A stretch of DNA of 64,000 bases. Origin: Prevotella sp. HUN102 (lineage in GTDB: Bacteria; Bacteroidota; Bacteroidia; Bacteroidales; Bacteroidaceae). Of this stretch, positions 35,307-43,948 are shown piece by piece. The position numbers were made by a program, and so were the translations under genes. Where the stretch lies: contig NZ_JIAF01000001.1 in the NCBI RefSeq assembly GCF_000688375.1, positions 186,001 through 250,000 on the forward strand, in the 5' to 3' direction. The first letter of the stretch is position 1, and each line of letters opens with the position of its first letter. Under the pieces are notes generated by a model that searched no databases, was not told the origin of the DNA, and saw only the letters and a program-made list of their open reading frames with translations.

Positions 35307-36440
35307 ATGAAGATTCTTCATTACATAGACAAACTGGAAAGAGACGACCTTCTTTCAACCTATGTGAGTGAGCTTGCTGCCAATGAGGCGACCCTTGCAG
35401 AAGTTAAAATCATCACTTTGAAGGAAGATGCCCGTCAATCAATGTCTGATTTCAATCCGGACATTGTGCATATCCATGCGTGTTGGAGCCGTAAAGCCTA
35501 TGAATGTCTCGCCGCTGCCATCAAACAGAAACGCGGTACGCTCTATTCGCCTCACTGGGGACTGTCTCCACTGAGCAGAAAAAGCGAGCAGCCCATTTCA
35601 AAATCCATAAAACAGGGGCTTTACCAACGCAAGATGGTGGAAAAAGCCGACGCCGTTCTCGTTACATCGAAGGCTGAAAAGGACGAAATAGAAGGCTCAG
35701 GATGGACAAAAAGAATAGACATCGTTGGTGCAAGCATCCTTAACAAGAATATATCTGCCACGGCAATGGCTGAAAACATTGTCGGCATTTACGATAAGGT
35801 AATTAATACCCGATATAGAAAGACCGTTGAAAACGCCGAGATACACGCCTTGAACGCATTGCTTCACGTTGGTTTGCGTCAGGAGAAACAAACCAAGAGA
35901 CTATCAAGCGACGATATTTTGGCTCTGAGAAAGCTCACGCCGCAGCAATGGAGAAAGATATTGCTGATGGCCGACGACGAAAACGTGCGCGAATACGTAG
36001 ACATCGGTGCTCAAAGACTTCAGTTGGATATGCCGAACATCGACACCAAGGCCATTATCCGCTATCCTTCTCTATCGCCAAAAGACGACAAGGAACTGAA
36101 GGATATGGAATACTCGAAAAGAGGCGATACGGAAGATGCCGGCGAAGACCTCATTTCCATTGCCCACAAGCTCTCGAATGCCCGAAAGTGCATAGAAAAA
36201 AGGCAATTCAGCCTGCGACATCTTGCAGAAATCTATCAGACAGTAAGGTTCGAGGAATACGATGAAGACAAACTCGCCGTCGTGCTGAAGCAGCAGAGAA
36301 TATTCAAGTTCTCAAGGCGCATCATACAAGTGTTACAGGACTACCTGTATCTTGAGGAAGGATTTATGCCCTTTGAACCTCTCGACGACGACAAAACCAA
36401 GACCATTGAAGAAAAGATAATCAATAAAGAATATTACTAA
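35307..36440 (+). CDS. GT4-like N-terminal domain protein with non-glycosyltransferase C-terminus
   Basis: A 377-residue protein. Residues 1 to about 165 look like the acceptor-binding half of a GT-B glycosyltransferase (MKILHYIDKLERDDLLSTYV, NPDIVHIHACWSRKAYEC, ADAVLVTSKAEKDEI). The expected donor-binding half with its EGxGLxxLE-type motif is missing; instead there is a highly charged helical region with repeated basic and acidic runs. It may be a regulatory or scaffolding partner of the preceding glycosyltransferase, to which it is directly adjoined. The function is not established. Confidence 0.6.
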   Translation: MKILHYIDKLERDDLLSTYVSELAANEATLAEVKIITLKEDARQSMSDFNPDIVHIHACWSRKAYECLAAAIKQKRGTLYSPHWGLSPLSRKSEQPISKSIKQGLYQRKMVEKADAVLVTSKAEKDEIEGSGWTKRIDIVGASILNKNISATAMAENIVGIYDKVINTRYRKTVENAEIHALNALLHVGLRQEKQTKRLSSDDILALRKLTPQQWRKILLMADDENVREYVDIGAQRLQLDMPNIDTKAIIRYPSLSPKDDKELKDMEYSKRGDTEDAGEDLISIAHKLSNARKCIEKRQFSLRHLAEIYQTVRFEEYDEDKLAVVLKQQRIFKFSRRIIQVLQDYLYLEEGFMPFEPLDDDKTKTIEEKIINKEYY

Positions 36441-36466
36441 TCTATAACTAAAGCGAGAAAATAGCT

Positions 36467-38476
36467 ATGACAAACAAGAACTATGACCTTCAGAAAGATG
36501 AACGCTACCTGCATCTGCTCGCGCAGTCTTTCCCGACGATTGCCGACGCAAGTACGGAAATCATCAATCTCCAAGCCATTCTCAACCTCCCGAAAGGCAC
36601 GGAACACTTCCTTGCCGACATTCACGGCGAGTATGAGGCCTTCCAACACGTGCTGAAGAATGCTTCCGGAAACATCAAGAGAAAGGTAATGGAGCTTTTC
36701 AGCGATACATTGCGGGAGTCGGAAATCAGAGATCTCTGCACACTGATCTACTATCCGGAGCAGAAGATAGAGCTGGTGAAGCAGGTAGAGAAAGACATTG
36801 AAGACTGGTATCACATCACTACCCACCACCTTGTGGAAATCTGCCGCGACGTTTCTAGCAAATACACACGCTCGAAGGTGCGCAAGTGTCTGCCGATAGA
36901 CTTCTCATACATCATTCAGGAACTCCTGCACGAGCATTCCGACGACAAAGACAAGTCTGACTACGTGGGCACAATCATCGCTACCATCATCTCTACGGGC
37001 AGAGCCGACGACTTCATCATCGCAATGTGCAAGGTTATCCAGCGTCTGGTCATCGACCATCTGCACATTCTCGGCGACGTCTACGACCGAGGCCCGGGCG
37101 CACACATCGTTATGGACATTCTCAAGAACTACCACACTTGGGACATTACTTGGGGAAACCACGACATTCTGTGGATGGGAGCCTGCGCTGGAAACGATGC
37201 CTGCATCTGCAACGTTATCCGAATCGCACTGCGCTACGACAATATGGACACCATCGAGGACGGATACGGCATCAACCTGCTGCAACTGGCCACTTTCGCT
37301 ATGGACGTCTACGGCAACGACCCCTGCACGGAATTCATTCCAAAGGTAATCAATGCCACGCTCGACGAGAAGGGAAAGCAGCTCATTGCACAGATGCACA
37401 AGGCCATCAGCGTGATTCAATTCAAGATAGAATCGCAGATATTCAAACGTCATCCGTCGTGGAAGATGGAAAACCGTCTGCTCTATGAAATGATTGATTA
37501 CGAGAAGGGCACTATCAAGCTCGACGGAAAGGAATATAAACTTACCTCCTGCAACTTCCCGACCATCGACCCGAAGCATCCCGACAAGCTCACAAACGCC
37601 GAAAAGCTGCTGATAGAGAAACTGCACCATTCGTTCACGGCGAGCGAAAAGCTGCGCGAGCACATCCTCTTGCAGCTCCGTCACGGATGTATGTACCAAA
37701 CCGTGAATGGCAACCTGCTCTATCACGCCTCAATTCCGCTGAACGAAGACGGCACATTGAAGGAAGTTGAGGTGTATCCTAACGTATCTTTCAAGGGCAA
37801 GGAACTGCTCCACAGGGTGGGAATGCTCATCAGAAAGGCTTTCCAACAGAATCCACAGGGCGAGAATGCCAAGGAAAAGCAATACGCCATCGACTATCTG
37901 CTCTATCTTTGGTGTGGCCCCGAAAGTCCGCTGTTCGACAAGGCGAAGATGGCAACCTTTGAACGCTACTTCCTCAAGGAGAAAGAAACCCACCACGAGG
38001 AAAAGGGATTCTACTTCAAGAACCGCGACAACGAAGCCATTGCCGATATGATTATGGCCGAATTTGGCATTACGGGTCCAAACCGACACATCATCAACGG
38101 ACACGTCCCCGTACACGTGAACAAGGGCGAACAGCCCATCAAGGCGAACGGAAAGCTGATGGTTATCGACGGAGGATTCTCTGAAGCCTACCACAAGGAA
38201 ACCGGTATCGCAGGCTACACGCTCGTCTATCATTCAAGAGGATTTGAACTGGTGCAGCACGAACCTTTCTCTTCAACAGAAGATGCCATCAAGCGGGGCA
38301 GCGACATTCTCGGAACTACGCAGATAGTGGAAATGAACCAGAAGCGGCTGAAAGTGGCAGACACCGACAAGGGTACGGAACTGAGACTTCAGATTGAGGC
38401 ACTCGAGGAACTCCTCTACGCCTATCGCCACGGCTTCATTACCGAGAGAGAGCGCAAGAATCCTCCAAAGGTGTAG
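36467..38476 (+). CDS. fbp: Fructose-1,6-bisphosphatase, class III
   Basis: A 669-residue enzyme of the Firmicutes/Bacteroidetes class III type. HFLADIHGEYEAFQHVLKNA, GDVYDRGPGAHIVMDIL and TWGNHDILWMGACAGND are the calcineurin-like metal-binding motifs, and NGHVPVHVNKGEQPIKANGK completes the active site. It hydrolyses fructose 1,6-bisphosphate in gluconeogenesis. Length is normal for class III. A strong terminator follows. Confidence 0.97.
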   Translation: MTNKNYDLQKDERYLHLLAQSFPTIADASTEIINLQAILNLPKGTEHFLADIHGEYEAFQHVLKNASGNIKRKVMELFSDTLRESEIRDLCTLIYYPEQKIELVKQVEKDIEDWYHITTHHLVEICRDVSSKYTRSKVRKCLPIDFSYIIQELLHEHSDDKDKSDYVGTIIATIISTGRADDFIIAMCKVIQRLVIDHLHILGDVYDRGPGAHIVMDILKNYHTWDITWGNHDILWMGACAGNDACICNVIRIALRYDNMDTIEDGYGINLLQLATFAMDVYGNDPCTEFIPKVINATLDEKGKQLIAQMHKAISVIQFKIESQIFKRHPSWKMENRLLYEMIDYEKGTIKLDGKEYKLTSCNFPTIDPKHPDKLTNAEKLLIEKLHHSFTASEKLREHILLQLRHGCMYQTVNGNLLYHASIPLNEDGTLKEVEVYPNVSFKGKELLHRVGMLIRKAFQQNPQGENAKEKQYAIDYLLYLWCGPESPLFDKAKMATFERYFLKEKETHHEEKGFYFKNRDNEAIADMIMAEFGITGPNRHIINGHVPVHVNKGEQPIKANGKLMVIDGGFSEAYHKETGIAGYTLVYHSRGFELVQHEPFSSTEDAIKRGSDILGTTQIVEMNQKRLKVADTDKGTELRLQIEALEELLYAYRHGFITERERKNPPKV

Positions 38477-38553
38477 GCTTGAAATGAGAAGATAAGACAA
38501 TGAGGCGGCAAGCTGACAAAAAATCAGCGTATAGAAACAACAGAACATAAAAG

Positions 38554-38588
38554 AACCCCGGACTTTCCAACGAAAGTCCGGGGTTTTT
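38554..38588 (+). terminator. Intrinsic terminator of fbp
   Basis: Perfect 14-bp stem AACCCCGGACTTTC (38554-38567) / GAAAGTCCGGGGTT (38572-38585), loop CAAC, followed by a T run to 38588. Confidence 0.95.
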
Positions 38589-38740
38589 CTATGCTTTTAT
38601 CCGAAGTCAGGATAAGCTCACAAGGGGACAAGATATATTTATGTGAATGTGTGTTGCGGAATAAATGCCGACTTCTTTCCATCATTTATCTGTACCTTCC
38701 TTGAAGCCTTTACCCTTTCTGTGGCAGCAATTAGGTGGGA

Positions 38741-38850
38741 GTCTGTGAATTTGCGTAATCTGCGAGAATATTTTCACATTGCATACTAATTATTCTTTAA
38801 TTGTCCCGTCGCTTTATCGCTCACGAATTTCGCATATTCACAGATTTTAT
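38741..38850. repeat. CGCAGATTTCG-type repeat copy between fbp and the DUF3127 gene
   Basis: GTGAATTTGCGTAATCTGCG (starting 38744) and, about 70 nt later, TCACGAATTTCGCATATTCA with ACAGATTTTATT form the two opposed arms of the dispersed repeat. The intervening DNA is unremarkable. Confidence 0.6.
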
Positions 38851-38951
38851 TCTTGCCACAGAGAATGCAAAGCATTCAAAGGAAAGCGTAGATTTTATTT
38901 TCGGAATCGAGAACAAAGAAATTGCCTTTGCAGACAGATAGGAAAAGACGA

Positions 38952-39038
38952 TTTTCATTCTTGCGAAGAATGCAATGTAATCTTCGCAAGAATGAAAAAC
39001 AAACGTGCGAAGAATGGAACGCATTCTTCGCACGTTTG
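38952..39038. repeat. GTGCGAAGAATG palindrome pair, copy 3 (best preserved)
   Basis: First hairpin: perfect 18-bp arms 38952-38969 and 38981-38998 around TTCTTGCGAAGA. Second hairpin: perfect 17-bp arms CAAACGTGCGAAGAATG (39000-39016) and its complement (39022-39038) with a 5-nt loop. It lies between the convergent fbp and DUF3127 genes; the rest of that 700-bp gap has no gene. Confidence 0.88.
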
Positions 39039-39176
39039 AAAATTAAGGATTTAACCTTTGATTTTCAAATACTTACAGTTTGGTTGGTAATTCTCATACT
39101 GCATCATTCCGAACTGATGCCCGACAAGGATCCGACAAGTCAGAATGACGAATAGTTCCTGATGCCTCTTTCTTGT

Positions 39177-39560
39177 TTAGAATGGCAGGTCGTCAGCAGA
39201 ATCGCTGCTTTCCTGAGCCGGAGGGAAAGGTGCCTGCGAACCATTCATAGGCGCAGCCGCTGCAACCGGAGCACCAGCCTGTGCTGCCATCGCATCCACG
39301 CGCTGCACATTCCAAGCACGGATACTGTTAAACCAACGGCCATTATATTCGCGGGCGTCAATATCGAAGCTCACAATGAGTTCCTCACCTGCCTTGATGG
39401 CAAACTGGTCGATACGGTCGGCACCAAACAAATTGAATACCATCTTCTTAGGATACTGGTCGTGTGTTTCCAATACATATTCCTGAGACTTCCACGGACC
39501 GCGGGCAGATGTTCCTTCACGAGCTTCCAATACAGCAATAACTCTTCCTTGTAATTCCAT
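39177..39560 (-). CDS. DUF3127 domain-containing protein
   Basis: A 127-residue protein. MELQGRVIAVLEAREGTSAR, SQEYVLETHDQYPKKMVFNL and VSFDIDAREYNGRWFNSIRA are typical of DUF3127, a Bacteroidetes family that looks like a small OB-fold. A low-complexity Ala/Pro linker leads to the acidic tail DSADDLPF, strongly reminiscent of the protein-docking tip of single-stranded-DNA-binding protein (DDDIPF). Divergent from dnaN. A role in DNA metabolism is inference. No strong promoter was found: a degenerate TAATTTCG (plus 39607-39614) lies upstream. Confidence 0.85.
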   Translation of the reverse strand: MELQGRVIAVLEAREGTSARGPWKSQEYVLETHDQYPKKMVFNLFGADRIDQFAIKAGEELIVSFDIDAREYNGRWFNSIRAWNVQRVDAMAAQAGAPVAAAAPMNGSQAPFPPAQESSDSADDLPF

Positions 39561-39653
39561 ATTTAAATTTAAAATGATTTTTGTTTCGTTTTTCTAAATC
39601 TGATTGCGAAATTACTAAAATACTTCTAAAAACAAAAACTTTTAGACTTAATT

Positions 39654-39685
39654 TTTGTTTTTCACATAGCTTTTTCGTATTTTTG
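39654..39685 (+). promoter_or_regulatory. Promoter of dnaN
   Basis: TTTG (39654-39657), 20 nt, TATTTTTG (39678-39685), a full match to the Bacteroidetes consensus. The leader to ATG 39782 is about 90 nt. Confidence 0.85.
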
Positions 39686-39781
39686 TACGATAAAGATTTG
39701 ATGCTGATTCGGCTTTGCACTTATCGGGCTTCAAACTTCATTCACAACTGGGAATAATAACTAAAATACATAAGGATACTA

Positions 39782-40906
39782 ATGAGATTTACCATTTCAA
39801 GCACTGCCCTGAGCAGTAGATTGCTATCACTCTCCCGAGTTATCAACAGCAAGAACACATTGCCTATCCTCGACTGCTTCCTTTTCGAAGCACGAAACGG
39901 TCAGGTTGTCATCACAGCATCCGACAGCGAGAACGTGATGCAGAGCACTCTGAATCTTGACAGTTGCGAGGGCGAAGGCACCTTTGCAGTCAATAACCGC
40001 AACATTCTCGATGCAGTAAAGGAACTTCCCGAGCAGCCGCTTACCGTAGACGTGAATATGGGCGAGTTCAAAATGTACATTACCTACCAGAACGGTTCTT
40101 ACAACTTCCCTATTCTCAATGCCGATGAGTATCCGAAGGCTCAGCCGCTGACTGACGGAGCTGCCACAATCAACATTGACTCGGCTCTGCTTGCAGACAA
40201 CATCACACGTTCGCTCTTTGCAACAGCACAGGATGAACTGCGTCCGGTAATGAATGGTATTTACTTTGACCTGACGGCAGACAGCCTTGCTATCGTTGCC
40301 AGCGACGGACACAAGCTCGTCCGCAACAAGAATTTCGCCATCAAGAGCGATTCGCCTGCTGCATTCATCCTTCCAAAGAAGCCTGCATCGCTCCTGAAGA
40401 ATGCCCTGTCGAAGGACGGCGGCGACGTGGTTATCCGTTTTGATGCACGTTCTGCCGAGATTTCATTTGCCGAAGGCAATCTCACTTGCCGTCTCATAGA
40501 GGGAAGATACCCGAACTACAACAGCGTTATTCCTGAAAACAATCCGAATCAGATTACCATCGACCGCAAATCGCTCATCGGTGCCATCCGCCGCGTGCTG
40601 CCGTTCGCAAGCGATTCCTCACAGTTGATTCGTTTCCATATCGACAACGGCCAGTTGGATCTCAATGCAGAAGACATCGACTTCTCAACGAGTGCCAAGG
40701 AAAGCATTACCTGCGAGTACAACGGCAACGGTATGAGTATCGGCTTCAAGGGTTCAAGTATGCTCGAGATTCTGAACAATCTCCAGAGCGAGGACGTAAA
40801 CATCCAGTTGGCAGACCCATCGAGAGCAGGTGTGGTAATTCCAAGCGATCAGCCGGAGAACGAAGACGTGCTGATGCTCATTATGCCAATGTTGCTCAAC
40901 GACTAA
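39782..40906 (+). CDS. dnaN: DNA polymerase III subunit beta (sliding clamp)
   Basis: A 374-residue protein of the normal length for the clamp, with three repeated domains. MRFTISSTALSSRLLSLSRV, NTLPILDCFLFEA, RPVMNGIYFDLTADSLAIVA and the C-terminal LMLIMPMLL motif (the hydrophobic-cleft end) are diagnostic. It forms the dimeric ring tethering DNA polymerases to the template. It heads a cluster with an exonuclease, coaBC, DUF4835 and recN on the same strand; dnaA is not nearby, so the origin is not implied. Confidence 0.97.
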   Translation: MRFTISSTALSSRLLSLSRVINSKNTLPILDCFLFEARNGQVVITASDSENVMQSTLNLDSCEGEGTFAVNNRNILDAVKELPEQPLTVDVNMGEFKMYITYQNGSYNFPILNADEYPKAQPLTDGAATINIDSALLADNITRSLFATAQDELRPVMNGIYFDLTADSLAIVASDGHKLVRNKNFAIKSDSPAAFILPKKPASLLKNALSKDGGDVVIRFDARSAEISFAEGNLTCRLIEGRYPNYNSVIPENNPNQITIDRKSLIGAIRRVLPFASDSSQLIRFHIDNGQLDLNAEDIDFSTSAKESITCEYNGNGMSIGFKGSSMLEILNNLQSEDVNIQLADPSRAGVVIPSDQPENEDVLMLIMPMLLND

Positions 40907-40967
40907 GGCTGAAAGCCCGGTCAGAGCAGAAATCATATACAGGCAGCGGCGAACTTGCCTGCTGCAA

Positions 40968-41858
40968 ATGGACTTAAACAAACTTAGAATGTTGTTAAAT
41001 CTCAAAAAGCCCCTTGTTGTTTTCGACCTCGAAACAACGGGGCTTGATCTTGTTAAGGACAGGATCATCCAAATTTCATACATCAAGGTCTTCCCCGAAA
41101 TGGAGGGAGACAGGCACAAGGAAGAGCGTGGAAACATCTTTATCAATCCGGAGAAGGAGATTCCACAGGAAGTGGTGGAGCTGACGCACATCACGGAAGA
41201 GGATGTGAAGAATGCTCCCACCTTCAAGGAGAAAGCAAAGGAACTGGCAGAGAAATTCTCCGGCTGCGATTTCGCAGGCTTCAATTCCAACAGGTTCGAC
41301 GTGCCGATGCTCGCCGAGGAATTTCTGCGCGCCGGCGTAGACTTCGATTTCTCGAAGTGCAGGCTCATTGATGCGCAGAACATATTCCACAAGATGGAAA
41401 GAAGAAACCTTGCAGCGGCCTACAAGTTCTATTGCGGGCGAAAGATGGAAGACGATTTTCAGGCACACAGGGCCGACGAAGACACCGAAGCTACGTGGAG
41501 AGTGATTCAAGGTCAGTTGGATATGTACGCTCCCGGCAGACAGGAAGAGGCAGACAGAGTGCTCAACAACGATATGGATGAGTTGGCAGAATTCTCTACG
41601 ATGAACAATTCCGTAGACTTTGCCGGCAGAATTGTATGGAAAGAAGTTACCGACAAGGACGGAAACGTGCTCCTCGACGAAGACAAGAAGCCGCGCCGAG
41701 TTGAGGTTTTCAACTTTGGCAAGTACAAGGGATGGGAGGTGTCGGAAGTGCTGAAGCGTGATTCGGGCTATTTCAGTTGGATGATGGCTGGCGATTTCAC
41801 TTTCAACACCAAGCAGGTACTGACCCGTATCCGTTTAAGAGAGTTCAACAACAGGTAA
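40968..41858 (+). CDS. 3'-5' exonuclease, DnaQ-like (DEDDh)
   Basis: A 296-residue protein. LVVFDLETTGLDLVKDRIIQ carries the first two acidic residues (D20, E22), GFNSNRFDVPMLAEE the third motif, and AHRADEDTEATWRV the His and Asp of the DEDDh set. The C-terminal part (about 205-296, with NFGKYKGWEVSEVLKRDSGY) is an added module seen in Bacteroidetes homologues. It could act as polymerase III proofreading subunit or a separate repair exonuclease. It is 61 nt after dnaN. Confidence 0.88.
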   Translation: MDLNKLRMLLNLKKPLVVFDLETTGLDLVKDRIIQISYIKVFPEMEGDRHKEERGNIFINPEKEIPQEVVELTHITEEDVKNAPTFKEKAKELAEKFSGCDFAGFNSNRFDVPMLAEEFLRAGVDFDFSKCRLIDAQNIFHKMERRNLAAAYKFYCGRKMEDDFQAHRADEDTEATWRVIQGQLDMYAPGRQEEADRVLNNDMDELAEFSTMNNSVDFAGRIVWKEVTDKDGNVLLDEDKKPRRVEVFNFGKYKGWEVSEVLKRDSGYFSWMMAGDFTFNTKQVLTRIRLREFNNR

Positions 41859-41880
41859 GACAAGCCACAGAGAAGATAAT

Positions 41881-43083
41881 ATGCTGAAGGGAAAGAAAAT
41901 AGTTTTAGGCATCACGGGGTCGATAGCAGCCTATAAGAGTTGTCTGATTATTCGTCAGCTCATAAGGAAAGGCGCGGAAGTACAGGTAGTTATAACGCCG
42001 TCGGGCAAGGAGTTCATTACCCCGATTACCTTGTCGGCACTTACACAGAAACCCGTAATAAGCGATTTCTTTTCTCAAAGAGACGGCACGTGGAACTCAC
42101 ACGTAGACCTCGGACTGTGGGCAGACGCTATGCTCGTCGCTCCCTGTACGGCATCAACGCTCGGAAAGATGGCAAACGGCATTGCCGACAATATGCTCAT
42201 TACCACCTATCTATCTATGAAAGCCCCCGTTTTCGTGGCTCCGGCAATGGATCTCGATATGTACAGGCACCCTTCAACGCAATCCAATCTTGCCCTGCTG
42301 CAATCTCGAGGCAATCATATAATAGAAGCAGGGAGTGGTTTTCTCGCCAGTGGACTGGAAGGGAAGGGACGTATGGAAGAACCGGAAGCAATCGTGGAAT
42401 GTCTGGAAACCTTCTTTGAGCGTGAAGGCAGAGAAAAACAAGACCTAAAAGGTAAAAAGATTCTAATAACTGCCGGTCCTACATACGAAAAGATAGATCC
42501 TGTGCGTTTTATAGGTAACTATTCTTCGGGTAAAATGGGCTTTGCCCTTGCCGAGGAGTGCCTGAAAAGGGGAGCAGAGGTAACGCTCGTAGCAGGTCCG
42601 GTGTCGCTCAAGTGCTCAACGGACATCAATCGGATAGACGTGGAGAGTTGCGCGCAGATGTATCAAGCTTGTGTGGACAACTTCCCCTCTATGGATGGAG
42701 CGATACTCTGTGCCGCCGTGGCCGACTTCAAGCCTGCCGACTTCTCGCAGACGAAAATCAAGCGGGAGAAAGACAATCTTCATCTCGATTTAGAGCCTAC
42801 ACAGGATATTGCAGCCAAACTCGGCACACTGAAGACCGATGGACAGCGTATCGTGGCTTTCGCATTGGAGACAAACGACGAGGAAACGAATGCGCAAAGG
42901 AAACTGGAAAAGAAGAACGCCGACTTCATTGTTCTCAATTCCACGCGCAATCCGGGCACAACTTTCCAGTCTGATGACAATCAGATAACCATCATTTCAA
43001 AGAAAGGAAAAAAGGAATATGGCAAGAAAAGCAAACAAGAAGTGGCTCACGACATTATTGATGAGCTTTCTTCTATCCTCTAA
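41881..43083 (+). CDS. coaBC: Bifunctional phosphopantothenoylcysteine decarboxylase / phosphopantothenate-cysteine ligase
   Basis: A 400-residue two-domain enzyme of coenzyme A synthesis. The N-terminal flavoprotein CoaC has GITGSIAAYKSCLIIRQL and APAMDLDMYRHPSTQ. The CoaB domain has TAGPTYEKIDPVRFIGNYSS and AAVADFKPADFSQTKIKR. It joins cysteine to 4'-phosphopantothenate (CTP-dependent) and decarboxylates the product. Its 3' end overlaps the DUF4835 gene by 65 nt in another frame. Confidence 0.97.
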   Translation: MLKGKKIVLGITGSIAAYKSCLIIRQLIRKGAEVQVVITPSGKEFITPITLSALTQKPVISDFFSQRDGTWNSHVDLGLWADAMLVAPCTASTLGKMANGIADNMLITTYLSMKAPVFVAPAMDLDMYRHPSTQSNLALLQSRGNHIIEAGSGFLASGLEGKGRMEEPEAIVECLETFFEREGREKQDLKGKKILITAGPTYEKIDPVRFIGNYSSGKMGFALAEECLKRGAEVTLVAGPVSLKCSTDINRIDVESCAQMYQACVDNFPSMDGAILCAAVADFKPADFSQTKIKREKDNLHLDLEPTQDIAAKLGTLKTDGQRIVAFALETNDEETNAQRKLEKKNADFIVLNSTRNPGTTFQSDDNQITIISKKGKKEYGKKSKQEVAHDIIDELSSIL

Positions 43084-43945
43084 CACCTTGTGCAATGCAC
43101 AGGAACTGCAAGCTAAAATCACCATCAATCATAATCAGATTCAAGGCACGGACGCTTCCGTTTTCGACAATCTCCAGCAGACTTTGGAGCAGTTCGTAAA
43201 CGAAAGGCAATGGACGAATCTTAAATTTCAGAAGAACGAGCGCATCGTCTGCAACTTCAACATCACTGTTACGAAGTACGACCCAAGTACGAATGCCTTC
43301 ACTTGTACGGCTCTCATACAGGCAAACCGACCTGTCTATAATTCGGCTTATACCACGACTTTGTATAATAATCAGGATGGCGATTTCAATTTTAACTTTG
43401 CCCAATTCGACCAAATAGAGTTCAATGAGGAAAATATTGACAATCAGCTCACTGCCTTGTTCGGTTACTATGCCTATTTAATCATAGGACTCAACCTCGA
43501 TTCCTTTGCTCCTATGGGTGGAGAAGATGTTCTTCAGCGATGCCTTAACCTTACCAACAATGCGCAGAACTTGAGTTTCACGGGATGGAAGGCCTTTGAA
43601 AACTCGCGCAACAGATTTGCTATTATCAACGACTATCTTGACGGTGCAATGAAGTCTTTCCGACAACTGCAATACGACTACTACCGTACCGGACTGGACG
43701 AAATGGCAAACAGTGCCGAGCGTGGGCGTACAAACATCACAACGGCACTCGAAAACTGTCTCAAAAAAGCGCACGAGGACCGGCCGATGAGCCTTCTTCC
43801 ACAGATATGGACCGACTATAAGAAAGAAGAGCTTGCCAATATATATTATAAGAAAGGTACGCAGAAGGAGAAAGAATCGGTCTACGAAATACTTTTCGGC
43901 ATCAATGCCAGCCAGAATGCGTCGTGGGATAAAATCAAACAATAA
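43019..43945 (+). CDS. DUF4835 family secreted protein
   Basis: A 308-residue protein. The first 27 residues (KKWLTTLLMSFLLSSNTLCN followed by AQELQAKI) form a signal peptide. NHNQIQGTDASVFDNLQQTL and FQKNERIVCNFNITVTKYDP match the DUF4835 family of Bacteroidetes, whose role is unknown. The start at 43019 lies 65 nt inside coaBC. A later internal methionine (residue 15) would cut the signal peptide, so the early start is preferred. The gene ends 3 nt before recN. Its constant place between coaBC and recN is, as I recall, common in the order. Confidence 0.85.
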   Translation: MARKANKKWLTTLLMSFLLSSNTLCNAQELQAKITINHNQIQGTDASVFDNLQQTLEQFVNERQWTNLKFQKNERIVCNFNITVTKYDPSTNAFTCTALIQANRPVYNSAYTTTLYNNQDGDFNFNFAQFDQIEFNEENIDNQLTALFGYYAYLIIGLNLDSFAPMGGEDVLQRCLNLTNNAQNLSFTGWKAFENSRNRFAIINDYLDGAMKSFRQLQYDYYRTGLDEMANSAERGRTNITTALENCLKKAHEDRPMSLLPQIWTDYKKEELANIYYKKGTQKEKESVYEILFGINASQNASWDKIKQ

Positions 43946-43948
43946 ACT

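Noticed and set aside
36905-37726. Open frame of 273 codons antisense to fbp
   Set aside because: Valine-rich mirror of fbp codons; no conserved motif.
38952-39038. Regular palindromes considered as a CRISPR fragment
   Set aside because: Only two units, arms and loops vary, there are no spacers and no cas genes.
39782-40906. dnaN considered as a sign of the replication origin
   Set aside because: No dnaA, DnaA-box cluster or gidA/rpmH neighbours are visible; dnaN is often remote from oriC in Bacteroidetes.
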